Source of the DNA: Chryseobacterium sp. ON_d1
Lineage (GTDB): Bacteria > Bacteroidota > Bacteroidia > Flavobacteriales > Weeksellaceae
NCBI RefSeq assembly: GCF_006829085.1
Contig: NZ_BJTC01000017.1
Span: forward strand, 1 to 64,000
Direction: 5' to 3'
Length of the DNA: 64,000 nt
The position numbers and the translations under genes are program-made. The notes under the pieces are model-generated. The model was not told the origin of the DNA. It ran no database searches and saw nothing but the letters and a program-made list of their open reading frames with translations. Positions within the stretch are counted from its first letter, which is position 1; every line of letters starts with the position of its first letter. Shown piece after piece: positions 53,796 through 60,870 of the stretch.

Positions 53796-54260
53796 TCAAT
53801 GACATTTAAAATAATCAAACGGCTCCAGGCAGTCTAAACACTGATAAGATGCCTTACACAAGGTAGATCCAAATCTGCTGATCTGCTTGGTATGTTCAGA
53901 ACCACAACGCGGACATTTTTTCGGTTTCCCGATGTGATGTTCGTCTGCACCTTTTTCCGGAGGGGTAATTCCGTACACACGGAGTTTTTCCCTCGCTTCA
54001 TCAGTAATCCAGTCTGTTGTCCAGATCGGAAACATCTTGGTTACCACTTTCGCATCCCATCCGTTTTCTTTCATCATTTTGACAATATCCTCCTCAATGG
54101 TAAACATCGCAGGACAGGCAGAATAAGTAGGTGTAATGATCACTTCACAGGTATTTTCACCTGTAACCTGTGCCTCTCTTACAATTCCTAATTCCACAAT
54201 ATCAATGACCGGAATTTCCGGATCGGGAATTGTTTTTAATAAATCTAAAAGCTGATTCAT
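53796..54260 (-). CDS. paaD: 1,2-phenylacetyl-CoA epoxidase subunit PaaD
   Basis: A 154-residue member of the MIP18/SufT-like DUF59 family (IPDPEIPVIDIVELGIV) with a C-terminal zinc-ribbon-like part, CPRCGSEHT and later cysteines up to FDYFKCH. It is needed for maturation of the epoxidase, probably of the PaaE iron-sulfur cluster. It starts 3 bp after the hydrolase gene. Confidence 0.94.
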   Translation of the reverse strand: MNQLLDLLKTIPDPEIPVIDIVELGIVREAQVTGENTCEVIITPTYSACPAMFTIEEDIVKMMKENGWDAKVVTKMFPIWTTDWITDEAREKLRVYGITPPEKGADEHHIGKPKKCPRCGSEHTKQISRFGSTLCKASYQCLDCLEPFDYFKCH

Positions 54261-54263
54261 ATC

Positions 54264-55073
54264 TTATTTTTTATCAGAATCAAGAATTGCTTTCATTGCA
54301 TTCTGATAATCCAAATTATCTGTTATGCCGTTGTGATACTGATCTTTTAATACAATCAGACGATCACCTTTTTTAAAGTTATTTTTAAGTTTTAAAGAGG
54401 CTTTATAGTTAATAACCTCATCTTTATCACCGTGAAAAATAACGACTGGTGACTGAACGGTTTTTAAATATTCACAAGTCTCAAAATTATATTTCAGTAA
54501 AAACTTCGGAAGGAATGAAAATTTCTGATTCATTTCATCTTTCATACTGTAATACGGTGCCTGTAAAATCAATAATCCTGCATTATGCATGGAAGCTAAT
54601 TTTGCAGCTAATCCTGTTCCTACAGAATATCCTAAAATAATAATCTTATTCTCAGGATATCTTTTCAAAAGCTCTTTATAAGCAGTATCAACATCCGAAA
54701 AAAGCTGGTCCTTACTGCTAATTTTATCTTCACTTTTTCCATAGCCTCTGTAATCAAGTATAAACGTATCATAGTTCATACCTTGATATAATGGAGCTAC
54801 TGCTCCCCAATCTTTAACTGACCCTCCATTTCCATGAAGATAAAAGATGACTCCTTTTGGGTTTTGTGCTTTAAATAATACAGCATTTAAATTCTTATTA
54901 TCTTTTGTTCTGATCGTTACTTCTTCAAAATCATTATCAAATTTAAATTTGTAATTTTCCGGTAGTTTTTCCGGATAAAAAATAATTTTCTCCTGATAGA
55001 AATAAAGCCCAATACATAATATCACATATACCGCAAGGAAAAAAGCCAATATTCCCAGAAGCAATTTCTTCAT
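54264..55073 (-). CDS. Membrane-anchored alpha/beta hydrolase in the paa oxygenase block
   Basis: A 269-residue protein with one N-terminal helix (about 4-25), then a hydrolase domain with YLHGNGGS, nucleophile GYSVGTG, FHGDKDEV and a late H in DQYHNG. It resembles BEM46/serine aminopeptidase-like hydrolases. It is packed tightly (6 bp and 3 bp) between paaC and paaD, where no gene is expected. It may cleave a pathway thioester, but this is inference. Confidence 0.85.
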   Translation of the reverse strand: MKKLLLGILAFFLAVYVILCIGLYFYQEKIIFYPEKLPENYKFKFDNDFEEVTIRTKDNKNLNAVLFKAQNPKGVIFYLHGNGGSVKDWGAVAPLYQGMNYDTFILDYRGYGKSEDKISSKDQLFSDVDTAYKELLKRYPENKIIILGYSVGTGLAAKLASMHNAGLLILQAPYYSMKDEMNQKFSFLPKFLLKYNFETCEYLKTVQSPVVIFHGDKDEVINYKASLKLKNNFKKGDRLIVLKDQYHNGITDNLDYQNAMKAILDSDKK

Positions 55074-55079
55074 GACTTT

Positions 55080-55829
55080 TTACCACGTACATCCAGGATA
55101 TGCTCTCTGCATATACTGAAGCTCACAAAGGATATATCCGAAATACTCTGTATGGTATCCTGTTCTGGATTTTGGCTGCATGAAAGGATTTGATGGATAT
55201 TCCAACCCGAAATCTGCAAAATCTTTCTTTGTAATAACAAGAAATTTTTCATAAAGGGCATCTGTATCCGGAGCAATATTTAAAGCAACCAGATCACCCT
55301 CACCTTCTGTTTTCGCAAAAAGGCCTTTCGTATATTCCCAGATATTTTCAACAGCTTTTACCAAACGGGATTTACTTTCTTCTGTTCCCTGAGCAAAAAT
55401 TTTCATCCAGGAAGCAGCATGAGTATAGTGATATCTTACTTCTTTTAATGACTTTTGAGCAATAGCTGCCAATTCTTCATTAGCAGAATTTGATAAAGCC
55501 TCATACATCAGTTTCTGATACACTGCAAAAACGTAAACTTTCAGAATCGTCTGAGCATAATCTTCATTGGGAAGTTCTGTCCAGTGTGCGTTCAGATATT
55601 CATGTTCATATCTTAAAAATGCAATATCGTCTTCACTTTTCCCGTTATCGATCACTCTTGAAGCGTAAACGTAAAAGTTATTCGCCTGCCCAAGTTCGTC
55701 CAGCGCAATATTCGTTAATGCAATATCTTCTTCCAAGTAAGGACCTTCACCGCACCATGCAGACAAACGCTGTCCCATAATGAAACTGTCGTCTGCTAGT
55801 TTTAATAAATAATTATATAATGGGTTCAT
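55080..55829 (-). CDS. paaC: 1,2-phenylacetyl-CoA epoxidase subunit PaaC
   Basis: A 249-residue structural subunit of the ring epoxidase, a ferritin-like protein lacking the full di-iron site. LADDSFIMGQRLSAWCGEGPYLEEDIALTNIALDELGQA is the family signature. It pairs with PaaA as the (AC) core. Confidence 0.95.
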   Translation of the reverse strand: MNPLYNYLLKLADDSFIMGQRLSAWCGEGPYLEEDIALTNIALDELGQANNFYVYASRVIDNGKSEDDIAFLRYEHEYLNAHWTELPNEDYAQTILKVYVFAVYQKLMYEALSNSANEELAAIAQKSLKEVRYHYTHAASWMKIFAQGTEESKSRLVKAVENIWEYTKGLFAKTEGEGDLVALNIAPDTDALYEKFLVITKKDFADFGLEYPSNPFMQPKSRTGYHTEYFGYILCELQYMQRAYPGCTW

Positions 55830-55832
55830 TGT

Positions 55833-55915
55833 TTAGTAGATTTCAGATTTCAGATGCTAGATTTCAGATTGACAAAAAAGTCCAGTATCTGAGATCTCAC
55901 ATCTTGAAGTCTTTA
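55833..55915. repeat. Paa spacer repeat of a different type
   Basis: Tandem AGATTTCAGATT-type units (55845-55872) and a partly inverted AGTATCTGAGATCTCACATCT follow. It does not match the TAACAATG family in the other spacers. Confidence 0.5.
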
Positions 55916-55919
55916 TTAA

Positions 55920-56201
55920 TTACATATTTTTTACATCGTTGGGAATCTCGTAGAAAGTTGGATGACGGTATAGCTTGTCATCAGCCGGATCAAAGAAAGC
56001 TTCTTTATCCACTCCTTCAGAAGTCACGATGTATTTACTTGGAACTACCCAAACAGAAGTTCCTTCTTTTCTTCTTGTATAAACGTCTCTGGCATTCTGC
56101 AAAGCCATTTCTGCTGTTGGTGCCTGCACAACTCCTACGTGTTTGTGGGATAATCCCGGTTTAGTCTGAATAAACACTTCCCACATATCTAAATTTGCCA
56201 T
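55920..56201 (-). CDS. paaB: 1,2-phenylacetyl-CoA epoxidase subunit PaaB
   Basis: A 93-residue subunit. MWEVFIQTKPGLSHKHVGVV and the later RRKEGTSVWVVPSKYIV are the PaaB signature. PaaB bridges the reductase and AC core. I use the ATG at 56201 (MANLDMW); the upstream TTG at 56207 is less likely. Confidence 0.94.
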   Translation of the reverse strand: MANLDMWEVFIQTKPGLSHKHVGVVQAPTAEMALQNARDVYTRRKEGTSVWVVPSKYIVTSEGVDKEAFFDPADDKLYRHPTFYEIPNDVKNM

Positions 56202-56213
56202 AGTCAAATTAAT

Positions 56214-56316
56214 TTAACAATGTATCAATGTACCAGTTTAACAATGAGATGCTTCGACAGGCTCAGCATGACAATGATTGTTACATTTCTACATTGGTAT
56301 ATTGTTACATTATTAT
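56214..56316. repeat. Paa spacer palindrome 5 with embedded TTCGACAGGCTCAGCATGACA-type repeat
   Basis: Outer arms AATGTATCAATGTACCA (56219-56235) and TGGTATATTGTTACATT (56295-56311) enclose a GC-richer core with ATGCT/AGCAT around TTCGACAGGCTC. The core is a repeat I recognise from many bacterial intergenic regions. Confidence 0.7.
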
Positions 56317-57251
56317 ATTACTTCTTTTTGTTGTTTTTCTGCAAATGCGATCGCTGCTTCTTTTACCCAGGCATTTTCTCTCTGCGCTTTTCGTTTCGTT
56401 TCGATACGCTTTTTATTGCAGGGGCCGTTTCCTTTTAAGATTTCCATGAATTCATCCCAGGGAAGTTCTCCGAAATCGTAATGCTGTCTTTCTTCATTCC
56501 ATTTCAGATCTTTGTCTGGAATCGTCAGCCCTAAGAATTCAGCCTGAGAGACCGTAACATCAATAAATCTCTGACGAAGACTGTCGTTACTTTCTCTTTT
56601 TACTCTGTAATTCATAGAGATTTTAGAGTTTGGCGAGCTGTCATCATTAGGTCCGAACATCATTAGAGCCGGCCACCAGAAACGGTTTAATGAAGCCTGA
56701 GCCATTTCTTTCTGCTGTTTCGTTCCACGGCAAAGTGCCATCAGGATTTCATATCCCTGTCTCTGGTGGAAAGATTCTTCTTTACAGATTTTCACCATCG
56801 CTCTTGAATAAGGACCGTAAGAATTCCCCATCAGCATTACCTGGTTCATGATAGCAGCACCGTCTACCAGCCAGCCTATAGCTCCGATATCGGCCCAGCT
56901 TAAGGTAGGATAGTTGAAGATACTTGAATATTTTGCTTTTCCTTCCAACATATCGTCGTAAGTAGCATCTCTGTCTGCCCTGATGCTTCCGTCTCCTAAA
57001 GTTTCAGTGGCGGAATAAAGGTATAAACCATGTCCTGCTTCATCCTGAACTTTTGCCAAAAGAGCCATTTTTCTTCTCAATGAAGGAGCTCTGGAAATCC
57101 AGTTGGCTTCCGGCAGCATTCCTACGATTTCAGAATGGGCGTGCTGTGAAATCTGACGAACCAATAGTTTCCTGTAATCATCAGGCATTACATCTTTTGG
57201 TTCTACTTTATTTTCTTCGTGAACGTATTGAACAAATTTTTCTAAGTCCAT
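56313..57251 (-). CDS. paaA: 1,2-phenylacetyl-CoA epoxidase catalytic subunit PaaA
   Basis: A 312-residue di-iron monooxygenase. The two metal-binding Glu/His sets appear as HAHSEIVGMLPEANWI..QDEAGHGLYLY and CKEESFHQRQGYEILM. It inserts oxygen into the ring of phenylacetyl-CoA. First of the paaABC block after paaE. Confidence 0.96.
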   Translation of the reverse strand: MDLEKFVQYVHEENKVEPKDVMPDDYRKLLVRQISQHAHSEIVGMLPEANWISRAPSLRRKMALLAKVQDEAGHGLYLYSATETLGDGSIRADRDATYDDMLEGKAKYSSIFNYPTLSWADIGAIGWLVDGAAIMNQVMLMGNSYGPYSRAMVKICKEESFHQRQGYEILMALCRGTKQQKEMAQASLNRFWWPALMMFGPNDDSSPNSKISMNYRVKRESNDSLRQRFIDVTVSQAEFLGLTIPDKDLKWNEERQHYDFGELPWDEFMEILKGNGPCNKKRIETKRKAQRENAWVKEAAIAFAEKQQKEVI

Positions 57252-57254
57252 AAT

Positions 57255-57335
57255 TTTTTCAATTTAACAATGTGTTAATCTAGCAATGTACCAATGATTG
57301 TTATATTGGTAAATTGTTATATTGTTACATTAATT
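57255..57335. repeat. Paa spacer palindrome 6
   Basis: TACCAAT (57289) and ATTGGTA (57304) with outer AACAAT/ATTGTT arms. Units match those of the spacers between paaA-paaB and paaI-paaH. Confidence 0.6.
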
Positions 57336-57336
57336 T

Positions 57337-58422
57337 TTAAACATCATAATTAAGCATCACCACATTGGTTGTCGGGTGACATTGGCAGGTAAGAACGTAG
57401 CCTCTCGCTACTTCTTCTTCGGTAAGCGCATAGTTTTTCTCCATGAAAACTTCTCCTTCCAAAACTTCCGCTTTACACGTACAGCAAACCCCTCCTTTAC
57501 ATGCAAAAGGCACAGGTAGATTGTCTTTCAATGCTTTATCTAAGATACTCTCTTTTTTGGAATTAAGGTGGAACGAATATTCATCATCATCAATGATTAC
57601 GGTCACCATACTTTCAATATTGGCAATGGCCTTGAATTCATCGCTCATCTCCTCGGTATTCTCTTCATCAGGAGCCGTGAAATATTCAAATAACACCTGA
57701 ATAGCAGGAACTTTTTTATCTTTCTTCAGGTAATCTGCAATACCTTTGATCATTTCTGCAGGTCCACAAATGAAGTATGTCGATTCTTTGACATCAATAT
57801 CCGGATATCTCTCAAACAGCAGATCTAATTTTTCAGGAGAAATTCTTCCCTCAAAAATGGGATCTTCATGTTTTTCACGGCTTACTAAATAAATAACTTT
57901 CAGTCTTCCTTTAAAAGTCTCCACCAGCTTATCAATTTCAGCTTTTTTCATTACATGATTCATGCTTCTGTTGCTATAGAACAAATAAGCATTTGAATTG
58001 GGTTCCTGATAAAGGCTTTCTTTGATATTGGATAGCACAGGAGAAATTCCGCTTCCTGCAGCCAAACCGATATAAGTTTTCACGTTACTTGGATGATAAG
58101 AGGTATTGAAACCACCCATTGGAGGCATTACTTCCAGCATTTCATCCATATGAAGATGCTCATTGAAATATCCTGAAACTTTTCCGTTTTCCAATAATTT
58201 AACCAATACTTCCAGTGTATTGCTTTTTTCACTTGGAGCATTACAGATAGAATAAGAACGTCTTTCCTCATTTCCATTGATCATCATTCGGAAATTCAGA
58301 TATTGTCCCTGTTTGAATCTGAACTTATCTTTCAGCTCTTCAGGAATTTCTACCGCTACATTTACCGCATCGGGAGTGTCTTTCTGAACTTTAACTGTTT
58401 TAAGTTTATAAAATGAATTCAT
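57337..58422 (-). CDS. paaE: 1,2-phenylacetyl-CoA epoxidase reductase PaaE
   Basis: A 361-residue reductase. An FAD domain (RRSYSICNAPSE, about 54-66) and NAD domain (GLAAGSGISPVLSNIK, YFICGPAEMI) precede a C-terminal plant-type 2Fe-2S domain with CKGGVCCTCKAEV and LTCQCHP. It moves electrons from NADPH to PaaA. Its ATG overlaps the paaK stop as TAATG. Confidence 0.96.
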   Translation of the reverse strand: MNSFYKLKTVKVQKDTPDAVNVAVEIPEELKDKFRFKQGQYLNFRMMINGNEERRSYSICNAPSEKSNTLEVLVKLLENGKVSGYFNEHLHMDEMLEVMPPMGGFNTSYHPSNVKTYIGLAAGSGISPVLSNIKESLYQEPNSNAYLFYSNRSMNHVMKKAEIDKLVETFKGRLKVIYLVSREKHEDPIFEGRISPEKLDLLFERYPDIDVKESTYFICGPAEMIKGIADYLKKDKKVPAIQVLFEYFTAPDEENTEEMSDEFKAIANIESMVTVIIDDDEYSFHLNSKKESILDKALKDNLPVPFACKGGVCCTCKAEVLEGEVFMEKNYALTEEEVARGYVLTCQCHPTTNVVMLNYDV

Positions 58423-59738
58423 TATTTTTTGAGTATTCTATTAATTTTTCCACCTTCGCACTTTGGCAAACTGTCCTGGGCATGAACTTTTACTTTTGTA
58501 GTGATCCCTACCCGTTTTTTTATCTCGTTTTCTATGTTTTTTCCGAAGTTCCCGACAAAATTAAAATAATCATCGGTATTCGCTTCTATTTTCTGAGACT
58601 TTACCATCTCATCATCTATTTCTACGTCAATATCCAACGCAATGCACATATGCTCTTTCTCCACCGGTGTCAGATAGTAATTGGGAACCACCCCCTTTAC
58701 GTAAGAGAAAGCATCTTCAATCTGACTTGGATATACATTCACTCCTCTTACTATCAGCATATCATCAGCTCTGCCAACAATAGGTTTCATTTTCACCATT
58801 GTCCTTTTAGCATTTTCATCATAGTAAAGGCTTGTAATGTCATTGGTCCAGTACCGTAAAAGCGGCATTGCTTTTTTCGTTAAAGTGGTAATTACCAAAA
58901 CACCTTCTTCTCCGAAAGGAACAGGCTGCTTAGTGATCGGATCTAAAATTTCAGGATAAAAATGATCTTCCCATATATAAGCTCCTCCTTTTTCTTCAAA
59001 ATCCTCCATAGAAACTCCTGGTCCGATAATTTCACTTAATCCGTAAATATTGGTAGCATGAACTCCCAATCTTTCTTCAATATGACCTCTGATGATTTCG
59101 GTCCATGGCTCTGAACCTAAAACCGCATATTTAAGACTGATTTCATCTGCTGATATTCCTCTCTTGGCAAATTCATCTGCAATTGTTAAAGCATATGACG
59201 GAGAACAGCAAATCACTTCCGGCTTAAAATCCACAATCAGATCTACCTGCCTTGCCGTCATTCCCCCTGAAATAGGAAGAACACTCATTCCCAGCATTTC
59301 TGCTCCGTAGTGAAGGCCTAATCCTCCGGTAAAGATTCCGTAGCCATATGCATTATGCAGCTGCATTCCCGGTCTCGCTCCTGCAGCATGTAAAGATCTT
59401 GCCACTACTTCACTGAAAAGATCCACATCTTCTTTTGTATATCCTACTACCGTTGGTTTTCCCGTGGTACCGCTTGAGCAGTGAATACGCTGAAGCTCGC
59501 TTTTAGGGACTGTAAATAATCCGAACGGATAGTTATCTCTTAAATCCTGTTTGTAAGTAATGGGAAGTTTCGTGATATCCTCAATCGACCTTATATTCTG
59601 TGGAGATATTTGCAATTCATCAAATTTCTTTTTATAAAATTCCGACTTCTCTCCCAAATAGCTGATCAGGCTGATCAACCGGTCGGATTGAAGCTGTCTC
59701 AACTGACCCAGCTCCAGATATTCAACTGAAAAATCCAT
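58422..59738 (-). CDS. paaK: Phenylacetate-CoA ligase
   Basis: A 438-residue ATP-dependent ligase making phenylacetyl-CoA, the first pathway step. The AMP-binding motif is HCSSGTTGKPTVVGYT; YGLSEIIGPGVSMED and GRADDMLIVRGVNVYPSQIE mark the middle and hinge. I chose the ATG at 59738 (MDFSVEYLEL); an upstream ATG at 59753 lies within the operator. First gene of the transcription unit. Confidence 0.95.
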   Translation of the reverse strand: MDFSVEYLELGQLRQLQSDRLISLISYLGEKSEFYKKKFDELQISPQNIRSIEDITKLPITYKQDLRDNYPFGLFTVPKSELQRIHCSSGTTGKPTVVGYTKEDVDLFSEVVARSLHAAGARPGMQLHNAYGYGIFTGGLGLHYGAEMLGMSVLPISGGMTARQVDLIVDFKPEVICCSPSYALTIADEFAKRGISADEISLKYAVLGSEPWTEIIRGHIEERLGVHATNIYGLSEIIGPGVSMEDFEEKGGAYIWEDHFYPEILDPITKQPVPFGEEGVLVITTLTKKAMPLLRYWTNDITSLYYDENAKRTMVKMKPIVGRADDMLIVRGVNVYPSQIEDAFSYVKGVVPNYYLTPVEKEHMCIALDIDVEIDDEMVKSQKIEANTDDYFNFVGNFGKNIENEIKKRVGITTKVKVHAQDSLPKCEGGKINRILKK

Positions 59739-59746
59739 AAAACTAA

Positions 59747-59794
59747 CTAACATTTGTTAGGTGTAAATTTAAAAAGATTTTGGAAGCTGGCAAA
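59747..59794 (-). promoter_or_regulatory. paaK promoter with predicted PaaR operator
   Basis: On the minus strand TTTG (59791-59794), a 19-bp spacer and TAAATTTA (59764-59771) form a promoter. The quasi-palindrome CTAACA-TT-TGTTAG (59747-59760) follows at the start site. Its shape fits TetR-family (PaaR) operators. Confidence 0.65.
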
Positions 59795-59910
59795 ATTTTT
59801 ATGACTTTTGTCATATTTCGAATGATTCTAAATAACAAGATAAAAGCTCAATGCTTTTTCTTGTAAAAAGTATAATGTAAAATGTATTAAGGATTCTTCT
59901 TGTCAAAGGC

Positions 59911-60489
59911 CTATGAATGTTGGTTTCCTAACAAACCGAAAAGGATTTTCTCTCTGATTTCTTCGGTAATTTCATCCGTGGAATCACTGCTTCTTTTGAA
60001 CCAGAAATAAGAATTATTTAAGGTATGGAGGATAAATCTTGTAGTAAATGATGGTGATTTGAGCTCCCAGCCTTCGGCTTTGTAGATCTCAGAAATCAGT
60101 TCTTCTACCTCCTGCTGGTAGTTTTTTCTTAATTCTACAAATTCTGGAAGCCTTTCTTCAAGATGTTTCCACTCATTAGAATAAATATGAGTAACATCGC
60201 GGTTTTTAAGAACGACAGAAAGATGCCTGTCCAGAAATAAATTCAACTTTTCCTTTGGAGCAATATCTGTATTTTTTACTTCCTGAAGCTCATCAAAAAA
60301 CTCCTGAGCAATGCCGAAACAGATCCATTCCAAAATTTCTTCCTTTGAACGGATATGCGCATACAGTGATGCCGCCTTGATATTGAGTTTCGTAGCAAGA
60401 TCTCTTACTGAGCTTCCCATATATCCTTTCTCTTTGAAAAGCTCAACTGCTACGTCTAGTATTTTTCTCTGTTTTTCTTTTAGTTCCAT
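59911..60489 (-). CDS. paaR: TetR family regulator, probable PaaR
   Basis: A 192-residue TetR-type repressor. The helix-turn-helix reads VAVELFKEKGYMGSSVRDLATKLNIKAASLYAHI (about 14-47); the C-terminal ligand domain is in the TetR_N/phenylacetate-regulator size class. In Thermus and others PaaR is released by phenylacetyl-CoA. Position and the operator at paaK support this. -7 box TACTTTTG lies at 60501-60508. Confidence 0.85.
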   Translation of the reverse strand: MELKEKQRKILDVAVELFKEKGYMGSSVRDLATKLNIKAASLYAHIRSKEEILEWICFGIAQEFFDELQEVKNTDIAPKEKLNLFLDRHLSVVLKNRDVTHIYSNEWKHLEERLPEFVELRKNYQQEVEELISEIYKAEGWELKSPSFTTRFILHTLNNSYFWFKRSSDSTDEITEEIREKILFGLLGNQHS

Positions 60490-60500
60490 CTGGTAAAATG

Positions 60501-60508
60501 CAAAAGTA
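60501..60508 (-). promoter_or_regulatory. paaR promoter, -7 box
   Basis: A minus-strand TACTTTTG matches the consensus 11 bp upstream of the ATG. No matching TTG at -33 and no operator-like palindrome is evident, so autoregulation is not supported. Confidence 0.4.
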
Positions 60509-60870
60509 ATTATTATGATTTAAACTGTCCATTTTTTTGAGGCTAAAAAGAAAAAGATCATTTTTATTCTGATCCGGTTTCGCCATTTTACTAACTGCTT
60601 TACAAGGATATGACTATTTGTTCATGAGTTATAAAGAAATAATTGCGAAATCGGAAATTTTGTCAAGTTAAATTTCCGTTAAAAATGCAAAATCCGGAAA
60701 TTTTGTCTGTATTTTTTATAAATTTAATAATTGAACAGTTTTTGCGATACAGTCATCGAATTAAATGATTAAATAATTGATGGCATTAAGAAACTGAGCC
60801 TCAGAATTTGGTTTCTTGATGTTTTTAAAAACTGAACTTTGAACGAATCATTACCAAAAATATATAAAAT
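60509..60870 (+). promoter_or_regulatory. clpB upstream region with repeated CGGAAATTTTGTC
   Basis: A 362-bp divergent gap. CGGAAATTTTGTC occurs at 60652-60664 and 60695-60707 (43-bp period), and AAATTTCCG (60670-60678) forms an inverted half with the first copy. No CIRCE or sigma-32-like box is seen. These repeats may be the control site of clpB; the promoter itself is not clear. Confidence 0.4.
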
